Positions 17,397 to 25,290 of a stretch of DNA of 46,228 nt are shown here, piece by piece. Position numbers and translations under genes: made by a program. Origin of the DNA: a virus; IMG/VR virus record IMGVR_UViG_3300048042_000046, positions 1 through 46,228 of that record; one strand, 5' to 3'. The notes under the pieces were generated by a model that was not told the DNA's origin, searched no databases, and saw only the letters and a list, made by a program, of their open reading frames with translations. How positions within the stretch are numbered: position 1 is the stretch's first letter; each line of letters begins with the position of its first letter.

Positions 17397-17863
17397 TCCT
17401 GTGCGGTTCGGACTATTTAAATAAGCATTGGCGCATACTTAGAGCGCAACTAACCTCAGACAAACTTGATCTGGAACATCTTGAAATCGTTGTAAAATTT
17501 TGGAGTAAAGCTCCGATTTCTGCTCCTTACCTAGACTGGGATCGACCTGATAATTGGGCGGATCCTTGGGAATTTGTAACAGAGATGAATTTTGACGAAA
17601 GTGGTATAGCGATAGGGATGGAGTATTCATTATTATTAGCAGAAGATCACAGATGGGCATCTGATAGGTTACATTTGAGTCTGATAGCTTCATCTGATGG
17701 ATCTAAACAGTTATTAGTTTTAGTAGTCGATAACACATATGTACTTAATTACAGTTATGGTGTAATAATGCCTTTCGACCAAGCCAGTAATGAACTTGTG
17801 ATACAACAAGAATATGTGTATAGTAATAAGATGCACAAAATTCAAAGAATAAACTTATCTTAA
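17384..17863 (+). CDS. Hypothetical phage protein downstream of TnpB
   Basis: 159 residues, not named. The motif YLDWDRPDNWADPWEFV, followed by DESGIAIGMEYSLLLA, is of a kind I associate with conserved proteins of marine myoviruses. The only possible start is the ATG inside the end of the TnpB gene, so the first residues (MDNPFLCG) probably come from the inserted element rather than the ancestral gene. It overlaps TnpB by 8 bases. Function unknown. Confidence 0.65.
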   Translation: MDNPFLCGSDYLNKHWRILRAQLTSDKLDLEHLEIVVKFWSKAPISAPYLDWDRPDNWADPWEFVTEMNFDESGIAIGMEYSLLLAEDHRWASDRLHLSLIASSDGSKQLLVLVVDNTYVLNYSYGVIMPFDQASNELVIQQEYVYSNKMHKIQRINLS

Positions 17864-18000
17864 AATAAAATAATTTATTAGAGTAAATACGTTCGTGTCT
17901 GACTTATTACAATCGTCTAGTTTAGTTACAAGACTATTACATTTAGTAATTAATTATAGACATATTATATATTTTTATTACATAAGAAAGAGGAAGATTA

Positions 18001-20220
18001 ATGTACCAAGATACTAAACAATTTCTGTCAGACGCAAAATTTTACGAAGGATATGCCAGATATAACGACGAATTAATGAGATATGAGACCTGGAACGAAG
18101 CTGTAGATCGTGTAATGGATATGCACATAGAATATTATGCTTCTAATAAGTCTTCAGAATTGGCTCAATATATTGAAGAAGCAACAATCGCATATAAAGA
18201 AAAAAGAGTATTAGGGGCGCAACGAGCATTGCAGTTCGGTGGCGAACAATTATTGAAACATCAAATGCGTTTATATAACTGTGTCTCTTCTTATGCAGAT
18301 CGACCAGAATTTTTTGGTGAGCTATTTTATTGCTTATTGTGTGGTGCAGGCGTAGGATTTTCAGTCCAAGGCCATCATGTAGCCAAATTACCTAATATTA
18401 TAGCTAGATCAAAACAACCAAAAACGCATATCGTTGATGATTCAATTGAAGGTTGGGCTACTGCGCTTGATGTTCTAATGTCGTCATATTTTAATGGTGG
18501 TGGTAAGCATCCTGAATATGCAGGTCGCAAAGTATATTTTGACTTGAACCAAATTCGACCTAAGGGATCGAAAATATCTGGTGGATTTAAAGCGCCGGGC
18601 CCAGAACCATTACGGCTTGGATTAGATCGTATTGAATATATACTTCAGGGTATTGTGTTATCACAAAAGAATTTACATGATAAATTAGTTAAATTACGTC
18701 CAATTCAAGTATATGATATTTGCATGCATGCCGCAGATGCAGTATTGTCAGGCGGAGTACGTAGATCAGCAACAATTTGTTTATTTTCGCCAGATGATTC
18801 AGAAATGGCATCAGCAAAAATGGGTAAATGGCTGATTGATAATCCGCAGCGAGGTCGATCGAACAATTCAGCTGTTATTGTTCGTAATAATACTACCAAA
18901 GAAGAATTTCATAATTTAATGAAAAGCATTAAAGAATATGGAGAACCTGGATTTGTGTTTGTTAATTCAACAGAACATTTAACCAATCCATGTGCAGAAA
19001 TTGGAATGTTTCCACAACATAATGGTGTTTCTGGATTCCAGGGATGTAATCTTTGTGAAATTAATGGGAGTATGTGTGTAAATGAAGAATCATTTTATAG
19101 TGCATGTCGTGCCGGCGCAATTTTAGGAACTCTTCAGGCAGGCTATACTGATTTTAAATTTGTTTCGGATGCAACTAAAAAAATATTTGATAGAGAAGCA
19201 TTATTAGGAGTTTCTATTACAGGTTGGATGAATAATCCTGATATTTTATTTAATAAGACTATATTAGAAAAAGGTGCCGCTATTATTAAGCGGGTTAATG
19301 AAGATGTTGCAAAATTATTAGGAATTAATCCAGCTGCTCGTACTACTACAGTTAAACCATCAGGAAATGCAAGTGTATTATTAATGACAGCTTCGGGTAT
19401 TCATAGTGAACATGCGCCAATGTATTTAAGGCAAATACAATTGAATAAAGAAACAGAAGTTGCTCAATTATTAAAGAAAACAAATCCATATATGATTGAA
19501 GAATCAGTTTGGTCAGCAGGTAATACAGATTTTATTGCTGCGTTTCCAATAATTGCTAAAAAAGGATCATTTTTTAAGGATGATTTTATCGGAATTAAGC
19601 ATCTTGAACTTATTAAAATCGCACAAAAGCATTGGGTTGATGCAGGAACAAATGTTCAATATTGTGTAGATCCAACAGTAAGACATAATGTTTCAAATAC
19701 TATAACGGTAGATAATTGGGATGAGGTTGAGGAATATGTATTCAACAATCGAAACTTTTTTGCAGGTATATCATTTTTATCAATGAGTGGTGATAAGGAT
19801 TATGAGCAAGCTCCTAATACTCAAGTGTTTACAGCAAATGAAATTGTTAATATGTATGGCACAGGTGCAATTTTTGCGTCTGGATTAGTAGTCGAAGCTT
19901 TAAAAGCATTTGATACATTATGGACAGCATGTACTACGGCAAAAGGTATAGGTGAAGATATTTCGTCAGATGATAATGTTAATTTATTAAAAAAAGATTG
20001 GGTTCGACGTTTTCATAAGTATGCATTGAATTATTTTGACAATAATGAAACTAGAGCACAATATTGCTTAAAGGATACTTATAATCTTCATAAATGGGAG
20101 AAGATTCAACAAAATCTTGTAGGTATTGATTGGATCAGTCAGCTGATTGAGAAAAAATTTGTTGCAATTGACACAATGGGGGCAGCAGCGTGCGTAGGAA
20201 CGAACGGATGCCTGATTTAA
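18001..20220 (+). CDS. nrdJ: Adenosylcobalamin-dependent (class II) ribonucleotide reductase
   Basis: 739 residues, the length of monomeric class II ribonucleoside-triphosphate reductases. Key features: Cys94 (LYNCVSS) and Cys349 (GCNLCEI) as likely redox partners, NPCAEIG with the thiyl cysteine Cys331, the substrate motif TTTVKPSGNASVLLMTASG and RRSATI. A C-terminal cysteine pair, Cys731/Cys737 (ACVGTNGCLI), reduces the active site. It converts ribonucleotides to deoxyribonucleotides for phage DNA synthesis and needs vitamin B12 from the host or environment. AGAGGAAG precedes the ATG by 6 bases. A glutaredoxin gene lies 1.6 kb downstream. Cys331 and Cys349 assignments follow family motifs. 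Confidence 0.93.
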   Translation: MYQDTKQFLSDAKFYEGYARYNDELMRYETWNEAVDRVMDMHIEYYASNKSSELAQYIEEATIAYKEKRVLGAQRALQFGGEQLLKHQMRLYNCVSSYADRPEFFGELFYCLLCGAGVGFSVQGHHVAKLPNIIARSKQPKTHIVDDSIEGWATALDVLMSSYFNGGGKHPEYAGRKVYFDLNQIRPKGSKISGGFKAPGPEPLRLGLDRIEYILQGIVLSQKNLHDKLVKLRPIQVYDICMHAADAVLSGGVRRSATICLFSPDDSEMASAKMGKWLIDNPQRGRSNNSAVIVRNNTTKEEFHNLMKSIKEYGEPGFVFVNSTEHLTNPCAEIGMFPQHNGVSGFQGCNLCEINGSMCVNEESFYSACRAGAILGTLQAGYTDFKFVSDATKKIFDREALLGVSITGWMNNPDILFNKTILEKGAAIIKRVNEDVAKLLGINPAARTTTVKPSGNASVLLMTASGIHSEHAPMYLRQIQLNKETEVAQLLKKTNPYMIEESVWSAGNTDFIAAFPIIAKKGSFFKDDFIGIKHLELIKIAQKHWVDAGTNVQYCVDPTVRHNVSNTITVDNWDEVEEYVFNNRNFFAGISFLSMSGDKDYEQAPNTQVFTANEIVNMYGTGAIFASGLVVEALKAFDTLWTACTTAKGIGEDISSDDNVNLLKKDWVRRFHKYALNYFDNNETRAQYCLKDTYNLHKWEKIQQNLVGIDWISQLIEKKFVAIDTMGAAACVGTNGCLI

Positions 20221-20239
20221 AATGATTTGGTTTATTATA

Positions 20240-20268
20240 TAAGAATGACCAGACGAAGGATTATGAAT
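20240..20268 (+). pseudogene. Remnant 3' end of a GNAT-like gene copy
   Basis: The frame here ends in codons for K-D-Y-E then TGA, overlapping the next ATG as GGATTATGAATGA. Exactly the same arrangement ends the full-length gene at 20935 (D-E-D-Y-E, TGA, overlapping ATG). It is best explained as the tail of an earlier tandem copy. Confidence 0.5.
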
Positions 20269-20935
20269 GATATTAGAAGATTGGCCAGACGAAGGATTAA
20301 TGTATGATAGTAGAAAATCATTTTATGAATCTTGGATATCTGAATCACCACAAAGATTATATGCAAGAAACGATTTTAATGATTTATTATATAACCTAAC
20401 AGGAATTATGAAACTATATCAAAGTAAAGAAATATTACCAAATTTATATTTTGTTGAAGGATCACAGGTAGTATTTGTTTATTACAAACAAAATAATGAA
20501 ATTACAACTATAGTTGAGCTTGAAAAGAAACCTCAGGCTATATGGGTAACTAATATAGCAAAAAAAGAAGAATATAAAAATAAACCTCCATTTATGTCTG
20601 ACATATATAAAGAGATATTATCAATTGCAAATAAAAGATCTTTGATGGTTATAAGTGATAAAATGATTACTGATAGTGGATTAAATGTATGGAAAAAATT
20701 AATGGCAAATGGATATACTATTTCTGTTTATGATACAACAAAATCTGGTCCATCGTTAATAAAATTAAGTAATATAGTTGATTTGCAAAATTATATTTCT
20801 GATAATCAATTATATCAGAAATATAGATTTATTTTATCTGAAAATTCAAATTGGGTTAGTCATTTATTAGAATTTTTTATAATTAGACGAACAAGAGAAC
20901 TTGCAGGAATAACATCAGATGAGGATTATGAATGA
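20267..20935 (+). CDS. GNAT-like hypothetical protein (full copy)
   Basis: 222 residues. The arrangement of a strand-rich N-terminal part, VIELEKKPQAIW-like strands and the helix YKEILSIANKRSLMVISDKM followed by GLNVWKKLMANGYTISVYD is that of a degenerate GNAT acetyltransferase fold. A clean acetyl-CoA pyrophosphate loop is not obvious, so activity is uncertain. The N-terminal block RKSFYESWISESPQRLYARN recurs in the next gene (RKDFYESWVLESSQRLYYRN), showing tandem duplication. Starts by ATGA-type overlap with a remnant copy and overlaps the next start by 4 bases. Confidence 0.65.
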   Translation: MILEDWPDEGLMYDSRKSFYESWISESPQRLYARNDFNDLLYNLTGIMKLYQSKEILPNLYFVEGSQVVFVYYKQNNEITTIVELEKKPQAIWVTNIAKKEEYKNKPPFMSDIYKEILSIANKRSLMVISDKMITDSGLNVWKKLMANGYTISVYDTTKSGPSLIKLSNIVDLQNYISDNQLYQKYRFILSENSNWVSHLLEFFIIRRTRELAGITSDEDYE

Positions 20936-21117
20936 CGATAATTAAAGAATGTGAAGAAAGTTATAATCATAGAAAAGACTTTTATGAATCTTGGGTATTA
21001 GAATCATCACAACGTTTATATTATAGAAATGATTTTGATGTTATATTAAATAGTCTTATTGGATTTATGGAATTATCTCAACCAGTATATGATTTTGAAC
21101 AATTGAACGGATTATAA
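20932..21117 (+). CDS. Truncated paralogue of the preceding gene
   Basis: 61 residues aligning with the first 60 or so of the 222-aa neighbour: RKDFYESWVLESSQRLYYRN, then NDFD and GFMELSQ. It lacks the whole GNAT-like body. Coupled to the gene upstream by ATGA overlap and ends 1 bp before the glycosyltransferase. Either a shortened duplicate that survives as a small protein, or a decaying one. Confidence 0.6.
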   Translation: MTIIKECEESYNHRKDFYESWVLESSQRLYYRNDFDVILNSLIGFMELSQPVYDFEQLNGL

Positions 21118-21118
21118 A

Positions 21119-21823
21119 ATGAGAATCGCAGTTATTACCCCATATTTTAAAGAATTGACAGGTGTATTGAACCGTTGTCATTACAGTGTTATGGATCAGA
21201 CGTATCCTAATGTTTCACATATTATGGTGGCTGATGGATATCCTAGTGCATGGGTTGGTGGTAAGATAATTGAACATATAACATTACCAGTTTCTCATCA
21301 TGATGCTGGTGCTACACCAAGAGCATTGGGTGCATTGAGTGCTATTAGCAGAGGTTACGATGCAGTAGCGTTTTTGGATGCAGACAACTGGTATCGTCGT
21401 GATCATATACAAATTATGGTTGATAAAATGTGTAATGAAAATTTAGATGCTGTTGTAGCGACTCGAACTATTCATGCAATTGATGGTACATTTATGTATG
21501 TAGATAATGTCGAAAGTAGAATTGATAACTCAGTTGATACTAACTGTTGGTTACTTAGTAAAAAGACTTTTAAATTTATGCCAGCTTGGATTACAGATGA
21601 AGCTAATCATTTAATAAGTGATATGATCTTTTGCAAAGTTTTGAAAGCTAATAAAGTATCAATGGCAGAAACAAATGAGGCTACGGTTTATTACACAAGT
21701 AATTGGGGATGGCATTATCAACAGGCTAATTTACCTATACCCCTTGATGCAGTATGGCTTGCAAAAGATTCACATGGAAATCATATAAAAGTAACAGAGA
21801 AAGAAAAGAGAGAATTAAAATGA
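21119..21823 (+). CDS. Family 2-type glycosyltransferase
   Basis: 234 residues with the GT-A fold of family 2 enzymes: IAVITPYFKELTGVLNRC at the N-terminus, SVMDQTYPNVSHIMVADG, then AVAFLDADNWYRRDH, whose DADN is the metal-binding DxD-type motif. NATR-like VVATRTIHAIDG and WGWHYQQANLP follow. It should transfer a sugar from a nucleotide sugar; the acceptor (host surface glycan, protein or modified phage DNA) is unknown. The ATG follows the truncated paralogue's stop by 1 bp, and its stop overlaps the glutaredoxin start (ATGA), so it is in the RNR operon. Confidence 0.85.
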   Translation: MRIAVITPYFKELTGVLNRCHYSVMDQTYPNVSHIMVADGYPSAWVGGKIIEHITLPVSHHDAGATPRALGALSAISRGYDAVAFLDADNWYRRDHIQIMVDKMCNENLDAVVATRTIHAIDGTFMYVDNVESRIDNSVDTNCWLLSKKTFKFMPAWITDEANHLISDMIFCKVLKANKVSMAETNEATVYYTSNWGWHYQQANLPIPLDAVWLAKDSHGNHIKVTEKEKRELK

Positions 21824-22080
21824 GAGCAGTTATATTTACAAAGGACAATTGTTCATATTGTTCAAAGGCAAAAATGTTAATGGTAGCTAAGAACATAGAT
21901 TACGAAGAATATATGCTCGACGTATATGGCCGAGATGATAGGGCATTGGCTCATTTCCAACATTGGGCAACATTAGAAGAGTTGTTAGAAAAAGCTCCTG
22001 GTGTTAAGACAGTTCCGCAAATTTGGTTAGACGAGAAATATGTCGGCGGATATACTGAATTAAAAGATTTAATTGATTAG
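21820..22080 (+). CDS. Glutaredoxin
   Basis: 86 residues, complete glutaredoxin. It has the N-terminal strand RAVIFTKDNCSYCSKAKML with the redox pair CSYC, the cis-proline motif KTVPQIWLD, and a C-terminal GGYTELKDL helix that binds glutathione. The start at 21820 overlaps the stop of the preceding gene (ATGA); longer readings upstream would lie inside that gene. It probably keeps the class II RNR C-terminal cysteines reduced. Length is normal for the family. Confidence 0.93.
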   Translation: MRAVIFTKDNCSYCSKAKMLMVAKNIDYEEYMLDVYGRDDRALAHFQHWATLEELLEKAPGVKTVPQIWLDEKYVGGYTELKDLID

Positions 22081-22100
22081 CCAGTAACAGATAATTGTGA

Positions 22101-22117
22101 TATACTACAGTAGTATA
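22101..22117 (+). promoter_or_regulatory. 17-bp perfect palindrome overlapping a -10 box
   Basis: TATACTAC-A-GTAGTATA is perfectly symmetrical and overlaps TATAAT at 22114-22119, directly before the AGGAG ribosome site of the 112-aa gene. It resembles an operator for a dimeric repressor placed on a promoter; a 5' RNA hairpin is the alternative. No clear -35 box was seen. Confidence 0.45.
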
Positions 22118-22132
22118 ATTTAGGAGTACAAT

Positions 22133-22471
22133 ATGTTAATACAAAAAGCGCCAGGACAAAATGATATAATTACAATCAAATTGATTACTGGAGATGAATT
22201 AGTTGCAAAATTAATAACGTTTGATCAAGATAAGATATCCATAACTAAACCAATGCTTGTAACGGTTGGTATGGATGAGAAGACTGGGCAAGTTGGCATT
22301 CAAATGTCACCATATTTTTTAATGACAGCTGATCATGATTCCAACTTTACAATTAAGACTTCTCATATTATAGTTTGTAATCTAGCTAGTGAAGCAGCAA
22401 AATCTGGTTATATACAAAACACTAGTGGATTGCGAATTACTGGTTCAACATCTAAAGGTCTTGTTATATGA
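22133..22471 (+). CDS. Sm-like-fold hypothetical protein
   Basis: 112 residues. ITIKLITGDELVAKLITFD followed by KISITKPMLVTVGMD has the strand pattern and GDE(L/I) turn of an LSm/Hfq-like barrel, an inference from pattern only. The part after residue 60 forms further strands. Ribosome site TAGGAG lies 7 bases before the ATG. Similar proteins occur in marine T4-like phages next to replication and nucleotide genes. RNA binding is possible but not shown. Confidence 0.6.
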   Translation: MLIQKAPGQNDIITIKLITGDELVAKLITFDQDKISITKPMLVTVGMDEKTGQVGIQMSPYFLMTADHDSNFTIKTSHIIVCNLASEAAKSGYIQNTSGLRITGSTSKGLVI

Positions 22472-22492
22472 TTATTAGCAAGAATAATTTGA

Positions 22493-22669
22493 ATGGCTAG
22501 ATCAACTGATGATTTTTTGCAAGCAAAATGGGTTTGTGAATTCTGCAATACTGGTTTTGATATAATACATGAAAAAGAGATTGAGCCATTCGAACAGGCT
22601 AAGAATTGTCCAATGTGTGATTATGTGTCTGGTCTTTTTGTTGCTTGTGATCGACGAGATAATGGCTAG
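22493..22669 (+). CDS. Small zinc-ribbon protein
   Basis: 58 residues with two CxxC knuckles: KWVCEFCNTGF and NCPMCDYVSG, spaced as in a rubredoxin-like zinc ribbon. It probably binds one Zn ion and acts in protein or nucleic-acid contacts. Short and easily missed; the codon pattern and cysteine pairs support it. Its end overlaps the start of the next small gene by 8 bases. Confidence 0.7.
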   Translation: MARSTDDFLQAKWVCEFCNTGFDIIHEKEIEPFEQAKNCPMCDYVSGLFVACDRRDNG

Positions 22670-22763
22670 ACATGCCAAACGAATGTTTATTATAGGTGCA
22701 ATCCAAATCAGCCTAATTTTGACGATCGTAGCTATAAGAATTTACAATGTATGTTGTCATTAA
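22662..22763 (+). CDS. Small single-span membrane protein
   Basis: 33 residues from the ATG at 22662, overlapping the stop of the zinc-ribbon gene. MARHAKRMFIIGAIQISLI has a basic N-terminus and one hydrophobic span (about 9-26). The frame runs back to an ATG at 22569 inside the zinc-ribbon gene, but that part is probably a shadow. Function unknown; a holin-like role is possible but unsupported. Confidence 0.4.
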   Translation: MARHAKRMFIIGAIQISLILTIVAIRIYNVCCH

Positions 22764-22788
22764 CTGCCAATAGAAGTAAATACCTACT

Positions 22789-23055
22789 ATGAAATATAAT
22801 TATCCAGATTTTAAATCAACACCAGGTGAGACTATGCAATGGAAACAAGGTCAGCCTTGCAGCTATTGTGGTAAACCTACAGATATTATATTCCATAAAT
22901 TTGCAAGCGGAAATAATGCCTGGGAGTATTTTGCTCCATTATATCACAATGTGGCAGAAAAAATAGGATTTTGCAATCCAATTTGTGTTATGGGATGGAT
23001 TGATTCGCAAGATCCAGAAAAGAAGGAAAAAATAGATGAGCCCGTTACTAGGTGA
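22789..23055 (+). CDS. Small zinc-binding hypothetical protein
   Basis: 88 residues. PCSYCGKPTDIIFHK contributes one CxxC pair and GFCNPICVMGWI a second Cys pair spaced four apart, an arrangement like treble-clef or FCS-type zinc fingers. Overlaps the next gene by 20 bases. Function unknown. Confidence 0.65.
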   Translation: MKYNYPDFKSTPGETMQWKQGQPCSYCGKPTDIIFHKFASGNNAWEYFAPLYHNVAEKIGFCNPICVMGWIDSQDPEKKEKIDEPVTR

Positions 23056-23299
23056 ACATGTAGTGTTGGTAATAACACTGATGTTTCCAAATTATCATAT
23101 TACTGAAACTATACCGTTTGATTCATATGCGGCCTGTCAGGTGGTTGTATTACAGCAACAAAAATCTGATTACAATCCTTTTCGTTTTCAAATAATAACT
23201 AGCAGTAATGATGGTAGCATAGAAGCTGATAAAGCAACAATAAAACCAGACATTCAAGTTAAATGTGAAACTTATAAGGTTGATAATAAAACTCCTTGA
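23036..23299 (+). CDS. Hypothetical protein
   Basis: 87 residues starting inside the end of the zinc-binding gene. A hydrophobic first half (GEHVVLVITLMFPNYHITET) may be a buried strand pair rather than a signal peptide. ETIPFDSYAACQVVVLQQQ follows. Its stop codon overlaps the -35 box of the promoter at 23296. Not recognised. Confidence 0.55.
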   Translation: MSPLLGEHVVLVITLMFPNYHITETIPFDSYAACQVVVLQQQKSDYNPFRFQIITSSNDGSIEADKATIKPDIQVKCETYKVDNKTP

Positions 23300-23324
23300 C
23301 AGAACATTGAAAAAATGTTATGCT
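23296..23324 (+). promoter_or_regulatory. Early sigma70-like promoter
   Basis: TTGACA, 17-bp spacer, TATGCT. It matches the family of early promoters seen later in the window (33-46 kb). It should start transcription near 23331, just before the 49-aa gene at 23350. Confidence 0.75.
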
Positions 23325-23349
23325 TTGTTTCTAATCAGGAAGATTGATT

Positions 23350-23499
23350 ATGGATAAGGTTCGTAAATCGACTGCAGAAAAGAAAATTAAGAAAGTGCAT
23401 CCAGATGATCTCTGGATGAATGAACAATATAGAGGCATATCCGAACTTGGTCCCTTAGCTGATGCTATTAAACAACTTAGTGAAAAGAGAAACAAATGA
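23350..23499 (+). CDS. Small hypothetical protein
   Basis: 49 residues, basic N-terminus (MDKVRKSTAEKKIKKVHPDD) and helical C-terminus (LGPLADAIKQLSEKRNK). First gene after a good sigma70-like promoter with AGGAAG as ribosome site; its stop overlaps the next ATG (ATGA). The strong context makes it a real gene despite its size. Function unknown. Confidence 0.65.
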   Translation: MDKVRKSTAEKKIKKVHPDDLWMNEQYRGISELGPLADAIKQLSEKRNK

Positions 23500-23705
23500 C
23501 TGATAGATATAATTATTTGATCGTGACATTTGAAAAAGACATGAGAGATGATGAAGCACAACCGATTATAAATGCTATAAGACAGATTCGTAATGTGCTT
23601 GATGTTCACCCAAATGTAGCAAATGCCACTGATATGGTAGCAGAGATACGAGCTAGAGACGCAATTAGTAATAAACTATGGGATGTTCTCAATCTGAGAA
23701 CTTAA
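23496..23705 (+). CDS. Small hypothetical protein
   Basis: 69 residues. The beginning RYNYLIVTFEKDMRDDEAQP and NAIRQIRNVLDVHPNVAN are of a ferredoxin-like alpha/beta type found in many small phage proteins. Starts by ATGA overlap with the 49-aa gene. After its stop, AACGTG-AAT-CACGTT followed by TATTTT (23730-23750) is a possible weak terminator. Confidence 0.65.
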   Translation: MTDRYNYLIVTFEKDMRDDEAQPIINAIRQIRNVLDVHPNVANATDMVAEIRARDAISNKLWDVLNLRT

Positions 23706-23780
23706 GGATTGAAGAGAAGCCCAAGTGGGGAACGTGAATCACGTTTATTTTCATGCTGTAAGATTTGGATGTCTTAGATA

Positions 23781-24236
23781 ATGTTTAAAAGAATTACAAA
23801 TGGTATAATAGTTACATGGTTAATATTATGGGCCGTCATAATAACGTATTACCCACAATTTTTAAATGAATCAAACGTATGTTTGGAAAATTTCTTACTT
23901 ATTGCGTTGGGATTGCTGTTAGTACTTACGTTGACATCAATATGGTTTATAATTTCATTATATGATAATTTGGTTATGTTACACTATACCAGAATGTTAC
24001 GCTTCCCTACAACAACGAAAGAATTAGTAGTATCTATGATTGTTATAATTGGCACGATGACACTGTTTGGATACTTTACACTATTGAAATTTATTATTCC
24101 GTTCGACTCAATTGGATTAGTATTTTTAAATGGTACTATAGTTACGTGTATCCTAGCCAATGTATTGTCGTTTATCGATGTACTATTAAGTACAATAACA
24201 TTTAACCGATTCAAGGGTGATGACTATGATAACTGA
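23781..24236 (+). CDS. Multi-span membrane protein
   Basis: 151 residues with about four hydrophobic spans: IIVTWLILWAVIITYY (about 9-24), NFLLIALGLLLVLTLTSIWF (about 37-60), VVSMIVIIGTMTLFGYFTLL (about 86-108) and IVTCILANVLSF (about 120-142). No family recognised. It might alter the host membrane (superinfection or lysis timing), but nothing proves this. It overlaps the next gene slightly. Confidence 0.65.
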   Translation: MFKRITNGIIVTWLILWAVIITYYPQFLNESNVCLENFLLIALGLLLVLTLTSIWFIISLYDNLVMLHYTRMLRFPTTTKELVVSMIVIIGTMTLFGYFTLLKFIIPFDSIGLVFLNGTIVTCILANVLSFIDVLLSTITFNRFKGDDYDN

Positions 24237-24714
24237 TCCAAGATTTAAATTTTTAGATAAAAATGATGTTGAAGATATTATTCGTAATTGCGATCTTGCT
24301 CATATTGATTTTAAAGATGGTGAGCAAGTTGTATTGATCAATACTGAGGCAGAATATAATAGACCTATGTTTATGTTTGACAAAGGATATTTTGATAATA
24401 TTAATGAAGTATTTATTACATCATTAGTATTTGCTCTCAGGTATAGGGACGGTAGTGTAAACTATTATTATAATATTGGATCGATATTTGAGGATATTGA
24501 TGAGGCTAGAAAAGATATAACTGAGGTATATGATTTTCTTCATGCTTATTTGGCAATTGAAGAGAATAATGCATATGGCTATGTCAGGATTGAAATTGAT
24601 GGCGCATATCGTACTGAAATTGATCTAAATATATTAAACAGCGAAGAATTAGCTGCATACGAATTGTTTAGCTATAGCATCATCAAATGTAAAGTTATTA
24701 AACATGTCCAATAA
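24226..24714 (+). CDS. Hypothetical protein
   Basis: 162 residues from the ATG at 24226, chosen because AAGGG lies 9 bases before it; GTG at 24217 and ATG at 24220 are alternatives in the same frame. Acidic, alternating alpha/beta sequence (FLDKNDVEDIIRNCDLAHI, then DGEQVVLINTEAEYNRP). Not recognised. Ends overlapping the next gene by 11 bases. Confidence 0.6.
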   Translation: MITDPRFKFLDKNDVEDIIRNCDLAHIDFKDGEQVVLINTEAEYNRPMFMFDKGYFDNINEVFITSLVFALRYRDGSVNYYYNIGSIFEDIDEARKDITEVYDFLHAYLAIEENNAYGYVRIEIDGAYRTEIDLNILNSEELAAYELFSYSIIKCKVIKHVQ

Positions 24715-24904
24715 GAATCAAACTGTAAATAATCCTATACCACGTAAGATTGTGCAAGTTACAGCTATGGCAGTTACGGTTTCTAATCCAAATGGAAGTT
24801 TTCTTGTATTATGTGACGATGGAACACTGTGGCATGTAGCTGGTTCAATTGGTCCGGGATTAGTATGGTATCAGATAGATACATCACCAATCAAAAGTGT
24901 ATAG
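24704..24904 (+). CDS. Small hypothetical protein with SH3/WW-like strands
   Basis: 66 residues. VSNPNGSFLVLCDDGTLWHV followed by GPGLVWYQIDTSPI is a compact all-beta segment seen in many small phage proteins. Start overlaps the preceding gene. Its 3' end overlaps the decayed minus-strand GIY-YIG frame by 14 bases, consistent with insertion of that element just behind it. Confidence 0.6.
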   Translation: MSNKNQTVNNPIPRKIVQVTAMAVTVSNPNGSFLVLCDDGTLWHVAGSIGPGLVWYQIDTSPIKSV

Positions 24905-25178
24905 AAACGGGAATGAAGTTTAAGCGGACACAAATTACTGGGTTAACACTGTAAATGACTCTTTTCGCTGGTAAAGCCATAGAAATATTGAGCTTATAAG
25001 GCCAAAGACCTCTGTATATACTTTTGATAAAATATATAACAATATTGGAGAGAATTGCTGACTTAAGTAATTTTCCAGATCCCATATAATCATAATTTAT
25101 ATTTTTAGTTTTATGTATTCCTACATATATTTTATTATTGATAAGATTAGTAGTTTGATATACAGTATAAATATACAT
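24891..25178 (-). pseudogene. Decayed GIY-YIG homing endonuclease
   Basis: The first 42 or so residues are a good GIY-YIG start (MYIYTVYQTTNLINNKIYVG, then IHKTKNINYDYMGSGKLLKS). After that, similarity to the family stops: the expected catalytic Arg/Glu helices and any DNA-binding domain are missing, and the remaining sequence (about 50 residues) looks like random translation. It is 95 aa against more than 200 for the intact copies here. Its leader is still almost identical in layout to that of the intact gene at 12.2 kb, so it degenerated after arriving. Confidence 0.75.
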
Positions 25179-25246
25179 GCTGTTGCTCCTAATTAGCTAT
25201 AGAGCAGATGGATGTGCCAACATCGCGATCTGCAATTATATTTATT
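25179..25246 (-). promoter_or_regulatory. Structured late leader of GIY-YIG gene (copy 2)
   Basis: Minus strand: AATAAATA box, then a hairpin in which GCAGAT pairs with ATCTGC and GATGT with ACATC, then CTCTATAGCT, one variable base, and ATTAGGAGCAACAGCATG. The stem differs in sequence from copy 1 but pairs again, implying selection on RNA structure. Confidence 0.7.
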
Positions 25247-25253
25247 TTAGTTA

Positions 25254-25282
25254 TTGACAAATTTTATAAAAAATGTTATAAA
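25254..25282 (+). promoter_or_regulatory. Promoter of the tmRNA gene
   Basis: TTGACA, 17-bp spacer, TATAAA. The predicted start is near 25289, which is where the tmRNA acceptor piece begins (25291). Confidence 0.8.
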
Positions 25283-25290
25283 TATTTTAT

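Noticed and set aside
22569-22661. Longer two-span membrane protein starting at 22569
   Set aside because: That part lies inside the zinc-ribbon gene, whose CxxC pairs are convincing; only the part from 22662 is kept.
23706-23780. Possible tRNA-like or RNA gene in a purine-rich gap
   Set aside because: No cloverleaf can be drawn; only a weak AACGTG/CACGTT hairpin with T's, probably a terminator.
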